Made by a program: the position numbers and the translations under genes. The notes under the pieces are model-generated. The model was not told where the DNA came from, did not search any database, and was given only the letters and a program-made list of their open reading frames with translations. This document shows positions 44,168 through 53,739 of a stretch of 60,000 bases of DNA, piece after piece. How positions within the stretch are numbered: the stretch's first letter is position 1; each line of letters starts with the position of its first letter. Source of the stretch: Owenia fusiformis (Eukaryota > Annelida > Polychaeta > Sabellida > Oweniidae); contig CAIIXF020000003.1 of NCBI GenBank assembly GCA_903813345.2, positions 8,687,912 through 8,747,911 of the forward strand, read 5' to 3'.

Positions 44168-45655
44168 TGCCCCGCGCGGACGTTTTGGACTGCATAAATC
44201 TGATTGGTTAATACCACCAAAAACTAGGTTAGTATGCCAATGAGTCTCCGCAATGGGCGATAATATGAAATTTCCGCGGATGATCATGTCACTAAAATGC
44301 TAAAAACGTGATCGATTAACTCGAAAATGATTAAAAATCAAAGTTCCTTTGAAAGATTATACGCCAATAATTGATCCGCCACTCGCCTTAACTCACCAGT
44401 TCCACTGAAATTCCTGTAAAATGGCTTCGTTTTTCGATTTCTAAAGAATAATTTCATTGACTTCCTTATTTCTGGAAATTCTTATCAAAACCGGTAATGG
44501 TGAAACGAAAACACTAAAATCAATAATCAATTTTCATCACAATATACATTATACACTGTATATGTGCTTAGCGTTGTTTTTTAATAAAACTTTGTGAATA
44601 ACTGGTCAGTTTTGCCTTTACTGAAAAGTGGTAACAATTCTTTTGTCACTTGAGTAGCTGTGAGGGTTATGCAATCGATCAGCTGTGACATGTTCCGTCT
44701 TCCCTACTCTTAAATGAAAATGATCATTTTGGGTATTGTTTAAGTTAACACAATATTTTTTCTGGCAAACCCCAGATGTAAATACCCTTTGTCAACTGAA
44801 TATGATTTTATAAAATATTTATAGCAATTAACATGTGCATTAAAGCTTTGAAATAAATAATACTTGAAAAAGTAGCTGCGGAATTGACAAGTGTATATTT
44901 AAGAAAAGGGGATCCTATCAAACATAGACTAGTTAAATGCATTAACTTTGTGGTTTTAACCTATAAACTTTACATCAGATAAATAAGTGATTGAACTATG
45001 CTCAGTAAAAGTTTTGTACATTTTAGAAGAAAAATAAAGGTTTTGCGTTCAATTAACAAATGTTCCAATTTTTTGGACCACCCTGTAGTTCATGATATTC
45101 ATGAACACATTGATGATAACAAAAATGTAAGATCAGTATTTTTGGATGATTTACCAGGTGAATTACTATCAAAATCGTTCATTTTTGCTAATAATACCTC
45201 CATTTATTGCCCATATGTCAAAAACACACCGATTCAAAGTTATTTGGACAAGCTTGCTCCCTGGGCTGCCTTTTGGAAGATGCAATTCATTCAAAGCTCA
45301 AAAAGCGCCGACCTCATTTTCTCTAGAAGAAATATTCCTTTTGACCCACCACCATGGATATTAGGTGCAGATGTTATTTCCAGATCTGAGAATCACAAAC
45401 ACCTAGGGCTTAATTTGGACAAACACCTTAAAGGAACTAAATGCGTATTTTTTTATACATAAATTTATTCCTTTAGTAAACAATATAAGACATGCAATTG
45501 ATTGCCAAAGTTTTATAAAAAAAACATTAGTGGCAATTTTAGACAATATGAATAGGAATACATTAAAATTAGAAATTTATCAAAGTAATGTTTTCACACA
45601 TATAAGAAACTATAATCCCATGGGCCAGGGATGTGTTAACACATGCATACAAAAA

Positions 45656-47270
45656 TTAGCCAAACCGATCAATTTGGCTCAGACTTTGATTAACAAAATG
45701 ACTCATAAGTTCTATTAATTTTTCATTTAATGAATTATCTAAATCTTCATCACCATACAAAAGAAACTGAATTTTGTCAACTGTGTTCAAATTCTGAACC
45801 AAAAGATGAAGATCTGAAGTTCGCAGTCCTGCAAATAAAGTTTCACGTTCGTTTACAAGCAGAGGACATTTTAAGATAAAATGAGAAGGTGTTTGTGGTA
45901 ATCCACATTTACAGAAGGGATCACTAACACTGGTGAAATTATGAGCATATAGCTGTGATTTTAAAAGGAGACCCACTCTGAGTTTGTTAAAAGCAGATTC
46001 AACATATCTAGGCATTTCGTTTACCATTTTGGTAGTGGGTAGCATGGAGACGGGGCTCCTGTAATCTCTTACTAATCTTTTGAAGCGTGATATCGGTTGA
46101 CCTCTTCTCGTGTCAAGGTGTAAATTGTCCCATATTCTTATTCCATTCAAAATAGTTGACCTCCTGAATGAGTTGCTAGCTTTTGTAGGAATTAAGTAAT
46201 GTCTTGTATCTCTCAGTTTCCTAGCCTGAGTATTTTCATAGGTTTGAAGTAATTCACAAATGAAAGGTGGATAAGAATTGTACCTACATTTAAACATAAA
46301 CATTTTATAATGCTCATCTCTTCTAGTTGATAGGGATTTCCAGTTTAAGGAACTTAGAATAGAAGCAGTGTTTGACCCATGTATAACACCAGAAACCAAA
46401 CATGCTGCTCTGTAGTGCAATCTATCTAAACACTGAAGTTTAAAATTTGAAGCTTTACCGTAAATTATATCACAGTAATCAAAATGTGGCATAATGAAAG
46501 CATTGTAAATTGTTTCCAAGTGTTTACTCTTAAGAAGTTTGCTAAGTTTCTTTAAAGGTCTCATTAGAGAAATTACTCTAGTGATTAGTTGATCAATATA
46601 GTCATTAAAGTTCAAATGTTGATCCAGAATTAGCCCCAAGTGCTTATGACTGTTGCATCTTGGTATCAGTTCATCCCCTAGATGTAAAGAGGGAGGTTCA
46701 ATAAGTAAGTTTCTAGTTCCCGTGAAAATCAAATCGGCGCTTTTTTGTGCTTTAAAATTCATCTTCCAGGTATAAGCCCATAAAGCAAGATTATCTAAGT
46801 CATTTTTAATGGGTTGGTGTACATGTATGTTAATAAAATTCTCACTTTTTTCATAGGAGTTATAGACTGAAGTGTCATCTGCAAAAATAAAGGTTTTTGA
46901 GTGCAAATTATCAGGAAGATCATTCACATATAATAGAAAAAGCAGGGGTCCTAATACTGATCCTTGAGGAACTCCAGCATTTATGACTAAATTGTTATGC
47001 AAATTATTCGGGTTGTTTGTATTGTCGTTAGGATTTTAATTGGACCAATTTGAATAGCTATTATTCACTTTAACTTTTACTCTTCTGTTGGATAAATATG
47101 AAGTCATCAGTTTAATAAAGTTTTCCTGACAACCGTAACCTTTAAGTTTAAGTAACAAAAGTTTGTGCGGAACTAGGTCAAAAGCTGACGTCAGGTCAAG
47201 GAAAACAGAACAGACATTTTGACTATTGTCAATTTGAGCATGGATGTCATGAAGAATGAAGAATGATGTG
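45656..47270 (-). pseudogene. CR1-like reverse transcriptase, palm to C-terminus
   Basis: Two frames (to 47036, then 47002-45656). The first has HDIHAQIDNSQNVCSVFLD and LTSAFDLVPHKLLL, with FD of RT block A. The second opens with NAGVPQGSVLGPLLFLLYVN and SKTFIFADDTSVYNSY, where FADD is the catalytic block. It continues through HFDYCDIIYG and SFRRSTILNGIRIWD to CKCGLPQTPSHFILKCPLL, the C-terminal zinc-like motif. One stop/frame change between 47036 and 47002. This is the best-preserved RT block in the window. Confidence 0.8.
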
Positions 47271-48222
47271 CCTGTTGTTAAATACATGTACAATGCCTTA
47301 CTACATTATGTAATGTATTGACATTAAGGTAGATGATTACATGATAACAATCACACTTATTGACATTCATAACTCTTCCCATCTGATATGCTCAGATCAC
47401 AGAATATGCCTCATTATATCAGAGCATGTTTCAGGTGAAACAGAAAGATCAGAATGACGTTTCAGACCCATAGCCAGGATTTGCCAAGGGGTGGGTTACC
47501 TTTTTAAAGAAATTCCAGGGGGGGTCCACTTTTGGCAATGTTAGTTCAAAAATGGGCAAAATAATTTAAAAAGTGCTCGGTATGGGGTAAAAATGCAATT
47601 TTGGTCACAGAGGGGGGGGGGGGGGGGTCGCTAGAACCAATCTATCCCCCCTGTATTCGGGCCTGCATGTGCTATCTACATATTTGACAATTTGATTGAC
47701 ACGGTTCAAAGTGGACTTTGTTAATTATTCAAACTGTTTTAAAAGAGGAATATGCGTCCAAGTTAAAATCACTCGAAAAACTCATTTCGTGTTTTCATTT
47801 GATCTATATCATGATCCTGTAAAAATGTCAGATTTAGCAAAATAGATAGGTGATCTCCATCTGCATAGGTCTACTCATTTCAACTAAGCTATTGCCTATA
47901 CTAACACGCACACACATACTTTTAAATTAATTTTATTTTGATAATGATTTAAAAAACACAAATTATTATTAACACGAAATTAAAATGATTGTTATATTCC
48001 AATCCTAGTAAAGTATAATTAAGCGCGACTATAGGGCATAACAACATGTGGCCGGTCTAATACTGTTTGTTTTGATAAGGCTGTGCAAAGAGATATCAAA
48101 ACTCTTGACACGCTCTTTACACGCGAGGTCTTTGCACCTCTTGACACGGCTTGGAATCTCTAGATACGCGGAGTTCCTAGACTATCTTTGCACGTCTAGA
48201 AATTGATTGGAATTTCACATTT
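47262..48222. mobile_element. insertion 2 in the CR1-like element, non-coding
   Basis: About 0.96 kb interrupts the RT between the block NLIYKLQSGFLPKHS and HDIHAQID. Both sides share a CATTC(TTCAT)-like word as a possible target duplication. It contains a diverged hAT-type MITE (47463-47665) and otherwise no frames. A block with repeated 'ctcttgacacg..ctttacacg' and 'tctagatacg' words lies at 48100-48200. Confidence 0.55.
47463..47665. mobile_element. diverged hAT-type MITE with G-run
   Basis: The left end CAGACCCATAGCCAGGATTT and the right end CGGGCCTG are degraded versions of the termini at 8248-8441. A 16-G run lies near 47612-47627. Confidence 0.55.
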
Positions 48223-48224
48223 GA

Positions 48225-48475
48225 CGCAGTGAATGTTGATTAATTGGTTAACTGTGCTGTGTTTCGGTAAAAAGCCACTCTGAAGTTTATAAATCAAGTT
48301 ATTTTCTAAAAGAAATGATAAAAAGTGTTTATGTATAATTGTTTCAATTGCTTTTGGGTTACAGGTCTATAATTTGTAATCAAACCTTTGTCACCTTTTT
48401 TATAAAGGGGGGGGGGGGTTATGAATCCTTCTTTCCATATATCAGGAAAAATATTTTCTTTAAAAATTTTTTTTT
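48225..48475 (-). pseudogene. CR1-like reverse transcriptase, central fragment
   Basis: The minus strand reads FPDIWKEGFI, then after a C-run YKKGDKGLITNYRPVT and, one frame over, AIETIIHKHFLSF and LIYKLQSGFLPKHSTVNQ. These fill exactly the gap between the fragments at 50370 and 47270. The homopolymer of C at 48408-48418 (G-run on plus) is the cause of one frameshift. Confidence 0.75.
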
Positions 48476-48479
48476 ATTA

Positions 48480-50359
48480 GACTCCAGATGTCAATCTGGA
48501 GTCTATTGTTTTTGCCAGTATTCTTCTTTTTATTCTTCTACCCACGTTTTCTCAGTAACCAGAAGACATTGAGTCAAGACCTGTATATGGTCAATTTAGG
48601 TCCAGTATCTAGTTTCTCGGAAATTGGTTCAATTTTTTATCTAGGTCAAAGGTCCAGAACTAGGTCAAATCCAGTACTTTGTCACTTTTTTCAATTTTCT
48701 CAGTCGTCCTTCAATATTTTCGATCCAGGTTTTTTTCATTGTGTTCCTTATAAAAAAGTAGGAAAGCTAGGATCGATTTAGTTTTTTGATATCTCAAACA
48801 GATTTCGAGATATTAGTGTCTGTAAATGAGGTCCAAAAAAAAATTCTCCAAATTCAATGCCCAGGATATTAGGCTTATGGGAAATTTTCTCAGGATTCCG
48901 AATCTGAAAACAGAATTGAAATCCGACTTCCGGTTCAGGAGTTATGACGTTTTGAAAGTTCGAGAAAAATCGATCTGATGGTACCCTTATAGAATGTCAA
49001 GAAAAGTAAAAAAAATTGTTATTCTTCTACCCACGTTTTCTCCTTAACTATAAGACATTGAGTCAAGTCCTGTATATGGTCAATTTAGGTCCAGTATCTA
49101 GTTTCTCGGAAATTGGGTCAATTTTTTATCTAGGTCAAAGGTCAAGAACTAGGTCAAATCTTACATTTTTAACATTCTATCAATTATCTTCTTCGTTATT
49201 TATCGAAACGTCTTCGTCTTTTTTTCATCATGTAGCTTAGAAAAAGCCCTTTCATGAGTGTCACTGTTTTTTTTAATTACTCTTACCGATTTTGAAATAT
49301 GGCGTCCAGAAAGTAGGTCAAAACAAAAGTTCTCCAAATTCAGGGTATGAGTTATGAATTAGGGGTAGAAATTTGTCAAATTTCGATCCGACTTCCGGTT
49401 CGGAAGTTATGGCGTTTTGAAAGCTCAAAAATCGCTAAATTTGGTGCCCATGTTAAGTCAATGGAAAAAAAAGATTTTTTTGAAGTGAAGAATACGAAAT
49501 GTAGACTGAGTTCAGCTTCGTATACTAGTAATCAAAGCCTTTAAAAGAAGGGGACCTCAAAAGGCACATAGCTTCAAAATTTGGACACCAAAAATGCCTA
49601 GGTCAAAATCTAGGTCAAATTCAAAGTTTTTTCTTATTTTTGTGATTCTGACACTACACTTTAATAATATTCTTCAAAATTGTGTATACATGTAGCCAAG
49701 AGTGTGCTAATAGCGGTACCCTATTGCCGTCAGAAAGTATTTTGACCCACTTTTGAGATATGGTGTCCGAAAAGTAGGTCAAAATAAAAAGTTCTCCAAA
49801 TTTAATGTTTGAGTTATGAATTAAAAATAGAATTTTCTCAGAAATCCGAATCTGCAAACCAAATTTCGATCCGGTCAAAATAAAAATTCGTTAAATTTAA
49901 CGTATGAGTTATGAATTAGGGGTAGAATTTTGTCAGGAATCCGAATCTTTAAATCAAATTTCGATCCGACTTCCGGTTCGGAAGTTATGGCGTTTTGAAA
50001 TTTCGGAAAATTGATCTGATGGTATCCTGATAGAAAGTCAAGAGTAGAGAAGAAAATATTGAAAAATTCATCCATTCATCCTTCCTATCTGATCCTATCC
50101 TTCCTGTCTATCCTTCCTTCGTATCCTTTCCTTCCTATCCTCCCTATCCTATCCTCCCTATCCTCTCCTATCATATCCTTTCTTCCTATTCTGTTCTATC
50201 CTATCCTTCTTTCTTATTCTATCCTATCGTTCCTTCCCATTCTATCCTATCCTACCTTCCTATTTTATCCATCCATCTTATTCTGGATGACTCGGCTTAT
50301 TTTAGATGACTGGGCTTAAAAAAGTCTAGATCTGGAGTCTGAAATTGAACTTCGTTCAA
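48480..50359. mobile_element. insertion 1 in the CR1-like element, 1.9-kb non-coding repeat element
   Basis: It is flanked by TTATTA on both sides. Both ends carry GACTCCAGA/TCTGGAGTC words. The left terminus forms a hairpin, GACTCCAGA-loop-TCTGGAGTC. The right end has TTGAAC-TTC-GTTCAA. Internally a 130-bp block, TTCTACCCACGTTTTCTC through ATCTAGGTCAAAGGTC, occurs at 48536-48655 and 49022-49143. The word GACTTCCGGTTC plus (G)GAAGTTATGGCGTTTTGAAA recurs at about 48929, 49389 and 49970. No protein. I do not recognise the family. Confidence 0.65.
50081..50285 (+). repeat. pyrimidine-only microsatellite (TATCC/TTCC)
   Basis: Irregular tandem TATCC, TTCC and TATTC units make a 200-bp polypyrimidine strand inside insertion 1. 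Confidence 0.8.
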
Positions 50360-50369
50360 ATTCCAAAGT

Positions 50370-50920
50370 CTAGTTATTATTAAAAAGCTCAGCAGTTGGT
50401 ATTGCTAGAGATTTAGCACAGACTTTTAACATTTTGTTAGATATATTGTCAGGCCCATGTGCTTTAGAAATGTCAAGATCTTTTAAAATGTTAAATACTT
50501 CGTCAGGAGTAGTTTTGATTTCCTGAAGAATATGATGAGTTCTGGGTCTAAATATTGGAGTGTAATTCTCTGGAATAGTGAGAATGTTCTTGCTTACAAA
50601 GTATTTCATTAAAACATTTGCTTTATCAGAGCTGGTGGCTGCTGATAAGTTGGAATTAGGATCAAATAAAACCAGAATTGATGTAACTTGATTTTTTCCA
50701 AGTAAGTCGCGAATCAAAGACCAGTAGTCAACAGAATTTGTGGAGGTGTTCTCATTTTTTTCCCGAATTTTAAATTCATATTCAGATTTTGCTTCCGAAA
50801 TTCCGAAAGTAGATTTGTATTTATGGTGAAGTTTGTTTCTTTTATAAATCTCCTTTTTGATGTTATTGGAAAACCAAGGTTGATCATCATACCTGGTTGA
50901 AATAGTCTTATGAGATACAT
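50370..50920 (-). pseudogene. CR1-like linker and RT N-terminal fragment
   Basis: The minus strand encodes SLIRDLLGKNQVTSIL and then FNILKDLDISKAHGPDNIS, RT block 0/1 with the typical 'KAxGPDxI'. It ends at AELFNN, where insertion 1 begins. Upstream, YDDQPWFSNNIKKEIYKRN lies in a different frame (50900-50720), showing a frameshift. Confidence 0.75.
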
Positions 50921-51055
50921 TTGTTTTAATTATATCTAGAAAAGTTCTAACAAAGAGCTCTGTGGCATTATTAATATTGTTGGTCCCAGTTAGTTTCTGA
51001 AATTTTTTGATTCAGTAAGTCAGAGTCTTCTGTTTTGAAATGCCATAAGGTTTTC

Positions 51056-51934
51056 TTAATTAAGGGTTCTCTTGGTGACAATTGTAAAGTGATCTGAGTT
51101 TCCAATTGGCGGGTCAACAGTAACAGATAGAAGATGATCAGAGTCAGTTATTAAAAGGTCAATGCATGATTTAGAAACATTAAATAGAATATTATTTAAT
51201 TCCAAGCCAGCTAAATTATCAATATCGTTGTCATGCCAAATTTTATTTCTGGCATTAAAGTCTCCATTTAATATTACACCATCTGTTGGTAGCAAAAGCA
51301 CTTGAGAAATATTTAACTTTAAAGAATCTAAGTAAAGTCTAGTTGCATCTGCTGACATTGATGGTGAGCGGTAGAAAAAACCATACATAAAAACTTTATG
51401 TTGAGCCTTAACCTCTACCCAACAATTTGCTAAATCGTGGGACATAAATGTATCACATACTTTAGCCTCAATACTATCATGTGACCATAACAAGAGACCT
51501 CTTCCCTCATTTGAAGCATACTTAGGTTTACCATATCCTCTTATGAAAAAATCTTTTGAGTTCAACTCTTCATCAGTGACATTGCCTGATTCACAAAGTG
51601 CTATCAGATGAACGTCACCATTTAATGCAAAATCTTTTAAAAATTCTAACCTTGTCAGAGAATCTGCCTTCACACTATTTACATTTGTGAATAATATTTT
51701 CAAATCATCAACTGGGCCTGGGTGTGTTTCTATGTCCCCACATAGCAAAAGTAACAACCTACCAATATGGCCTGGATTGTGAAAAATTAATGACATACCA
51801 GGAATGCAAGTTAGGGTCATTAAAAATACAAAAATTTTCACAAATATCAGTGAGACATTGCGATGCAACTGTACTAGTTTTTTATAATACTGAGTAGCAA
51901 CCATGTTAACATGCAAATATATGTGATTTCGCAT
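51056..51934 (-). CDS. CR1-like apurinic/apyrimidinic-type endonuclease with 2A-like motif
   Basis: One open frame of 292 residues. A hydrophobic N-terminus (about 25-55) is followed by LLLLLCGDIETHPGPV, a degenerate 2A-like oligopeptide (51751-51713). Then an EEP-family endonuclease: LFTNVNSVKADSL, HLIALCESG, VFMYGFFYRSPS, VILNGDFNARNKIWHD, CIDLLITDS and NSDHFTI. The metal and catalytic residues N, E, D-N (GDFN), D and DH can be placed, although the first E-block reads CES rather than the usual TET. Cleaves target DNA to prime reverse transcription in this family. The reading frame is intact although the rest of the element is not. Confidence 0.75.
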   Translation of the reverse strand: MRNHIYLHVNMVATQYYKKLVQLHRNVSLIFVKIFVFLMTLTCIPGMSLIFHNPGHIGRLLLLLCGDIETHPGPVDDLKILFTNVNSVKADSLTRLEFLKDFALNGDVHLIALCESGNVTDEELNSKDFFIRGYGKPKYASNEGRGLLLWSHDSIEAKVCDTFMSHDLANCWVEVKAQHKVFMYGFFYRSPSMSADATRLYLDSLKLNISQVLLLPTDGVILNGDFNARNKIWHDNDIDNLAGLELNNILFNVSKSCIDLLITDSDHLLSVTVDPPIGNSDHFTIVTKRTLN

Positions 51935-53440
51935 AAGAGTGCAATGGCAAATGCTAAAGACTTCAAAAGTATAGGAATGTTAGTGAAAGGTAAAATCCAT
52001 AACCCTCCACAGATTAGTAAGAGGGTTAATAAAAGAAAGTATTCATTAACAATATTGTAGTATAGCCGGAAGGGGAAACATTAGAGACTTCGCGATGTAT
52101 GTTAAAGTAGTGTGCATTTGAAATATTATAGTAAAAAGTAGTAGCAACAAAAATATGCATGAGTGTGCAATGATGTCTGTCAGGCATCTGGCTGCATTGC
52201 TCCGCCGTGAGTATCCCACAGGTCCAGGCGTAGAACATCTCGGCGCCGTGTGACATCCTGGGCCTCATCCTATGAGATGTCAAGTGTGGACAACATGACC
52301 GTCAGCCGTCTCAAAGTGGTGCATTGTGTTTATCATATTTAAGTATTTTACCATAAATGTGTTGTAAAATAATTAATGACGGGAACGTGGCGATCTACCG
52401 CTGTGTATTTAATAAAAGGTACGATATAAGTATAGCGTGTATATTGTAAACCACTTACACAGTTATGTGTAATAATGGATTTATAAGTTGTATGCCACGT
52501 ATAGCTGGATGCGTGGAATAACAACGGGATATAAAAGTACAAGGAAAATGTGAACTAGTTTACAGGGAAGCTAGATTGGAAGGACTGCAACTTGCACTTC
52601 ATTAGAACAGGGATATATTGATCCCATAAAAACATTCACAGTAGTGGTACAAAATAGATTGCAATAAAGGTAGATGTCACCGTAACTGCATAACATACCA
52701 CATAAGGGCTGGAATAGGCCAGCCGGGTAATCACATGCAGTCAAGGTAATAGAATGAAATAAAGTAACTGGTGCGTTTTATTCAACCACTGTGTAATTTA
52801 CACCAAATAGAAATATATGAGTAAGCTACTGCGATGCATTTATACACCGTGAATTTAGCATGTTTGTTGCGTTGTGGTTGTGCACCGTGTAATACAAAGT
52901 AATTTTGGTAGGTACCACCAAAGTGAAGTTTAAGATAAGTAATATGTTTAATAGTATAAGTATATGTGAAATTGAACACCATTCGCACATATTGGTGCGG
53001 TATGGTAAGAGAATGGTAAAAGATTTAGCAGGATCCAAGTAACATGAGTAAAGGATAGTGGGGGGTGACACACTCAGAATCACACAACAGGCAATAGTGT
53101 GCCTGACATAGAGTGTGATTCTTTTATTACAATAGAAGAACAATTCCTTCTACGGGATTCTATGAGGGTAGCTTGACTACATCCAGAGTTTGCATTCCGA
53201 GAATACGGCCCGCCATTCCATGCAATTTTATGTTCACAATCTGTCTCCTCCAATTCACAAGATAAACTAGCTATATACAATTATATACATTGTTTATTTA
53301 CATGTTCTATCCCTACCCCCAGTTAGCCTACATAATTGAATAAGTTTACATTGTATTTGATGTGTAAATTCCCCGAAATATGAGAAAAATATCAGCAGCT
53401 CATAAAAGCGCCCTTACGTTCAAATTTCCCTCCCTTTCTC
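51935..53440. other. 5' region of the CR1-like element, then no gene seen
   Basis: 51935-52300 is relatively GC-rich near 52180-52300 and may be the untranslated 5' end/internal promoter of the CR1-like element. 52300-53440 shows only short frames. Confidence 0.35.
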
Positions 53441-53455
53441 CAAGAGCTACAGGCC

Positions 53456-53510
53456 GCATGCGCAAAAGTGGGAATCACTAAAAGTTACAGGGGGCATGCG
53501 CGTGACGTCA
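53456..53510. promoter_or_regulatory. possible promoter with NRF1-like and CRE motifs
   Basis: GCATGCGC at 53456-53463 and again at 53494-53501 (NRF1-like half palindromes) is followed directly by TGACGTCA at 53503-53510, a perfect CRE. The two GCATGCGC copies lie in a diverged 38-bp duplication (TACAGG..GCATGCGC). About 180 bp to the right a short plus frame starts ATGGCGACC (53686), but it closes after 16 codons without a clear donor. The gene driven, if any, is unknown. Confidence 0.35.
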
Positions 53511-53739
53511 CTAATGGAATCTCCCAAGAAAGTTTTTTTTAAAAGTTTGCAAATATGTCAATTACAGCGGAATACTTGCAAAATACTCAACATTCCACAA
53601 GATTATACATGCATATAGATTCACAAAGCTACAAAGTAGAGAAATACGCTAAAAATGGTGACTAAAGAGATCGCTAACACTCGAAATGGCGACCAAATTA
53701 TCGCCCAGAACATTTCAAGAAATATTTGAGAATTGAAGT

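Larger units (their letters stand above)
32428..44541 (-). mobile_element. gag-only LTR retrotransposon with giant LTRs, 12.1 kb
   Basis: Full structure on the minus strand: 5' LTR 44541-40044 (4498 bp), one-base spacer, primer-binding site 40042-40024, Gag 39925-37052, polypurine tract 36922-36910, 3' LTR 36909-32428 (4482 bp). Outside is a 4-bp ATAT duplication (32424-32427, 44542-44545). The LTRs differ by five substitutions and one 16-bp indel as counted by eye, about 0.1 percent. There is no protease, reverse transcriptase, RNase H or integrase, so the element must use proteins in trans. This is the TR-GAG type of non-autonomous element. The Gag domain places it with Ty3/gypsy. Confidence 0.9.
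40044..44541 (-). repeat. 5' LTR (right copy), 4498 bp
   Basis: Near-identical to 32428-36909. Differences seen by eye: T/G near 33029 vs 40645, T/A near 33995 vs 41611, G/A near 34318 vs 41934, T/C near 34395 vs 42011, T/A near 35967 vs 43599. There is also a 16-bp duplication, AGAATACGGGGTTGCA, at about 42771 present only here. The length difference of 16 agrees exactly with that indel. Confidence 0.9.
31853..45085. mobile_element. mariner-like TIR element (about 1.1 kb) split by the LTR retrotransposon
   Basis: The left end after TA (31851-31852) is CAGAGTGGTCCAAAAA. The right end is TTTTTTGGACCACCCTG followed by TA (45086-45087). The inverted repeats extend inward for about 170 bp (left to about 32030, right from about 44910), including AATGCATTAA..CTAGT. 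The 411 bp (left) and 380 bp (right) of inner sequence have no transposase. The element is therefore non-autonomous with unusually long TIRs. The LTR retrotransposon lies between 32428 and 44541. Confidence 0.8.
31197..45430 (+). pseudogene. CR1-like reverse transcriptase relic, split by a 13.7-kb nested insertion
   Basis: 31197-31364 encodes VTNYRPVTLLSSISKILES and LQSGFLPKHSTVNQL, the entry blocks of a CR1/jockey reverse transcriptase. The frame resumes at 45088 with HDIHEHIDDNKNVRSVFLD. It then jumps, through an internal deletion, to LPGELLSKSFIFANNTSIY, in which the catalytic FADD is changed to FANN, and ends near 45430. The parallel copy on the minus strand (45.6-52 kb) confirms the order of blocks. 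The relic is the oldest layer of the nest. Confidence 0.8.
45480..52300 (-). mobile_element. CR1-like non-LTR retrotransposon with two insertions
   Basis: Minus-strand order: 5' region (to about 52300), endonuclease (51934-51056), linker and RT entry (50920-50370), insertion 1 (50359-48480), RT block (48475-48225), insertion 2 (48222-47262), RT core to C-terminal zinc motif (47270-45656), and AT-rich 3' tail to about 45480. The endonuclease/RT order and C-terminal CxCx(n)HxxxC motif fit the CR1/L2/jockey group. Frameshifts in the linker and the insertions make it dead. Confidence 0.8.

Noticed and set aside
48480-50359. Helitron
   Set aside because: A CTAG end next to a hairpin is present on one side, but no TC start after A on the other side and the flanks carry a TTATTA duplication, which Helitrons do not make.
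52026-53280. Several 60-105 codon minus frames
   Set aside because: Random-looking translations without domains; the left part is better explained as the untranslated 5' end of the CR1-like element.
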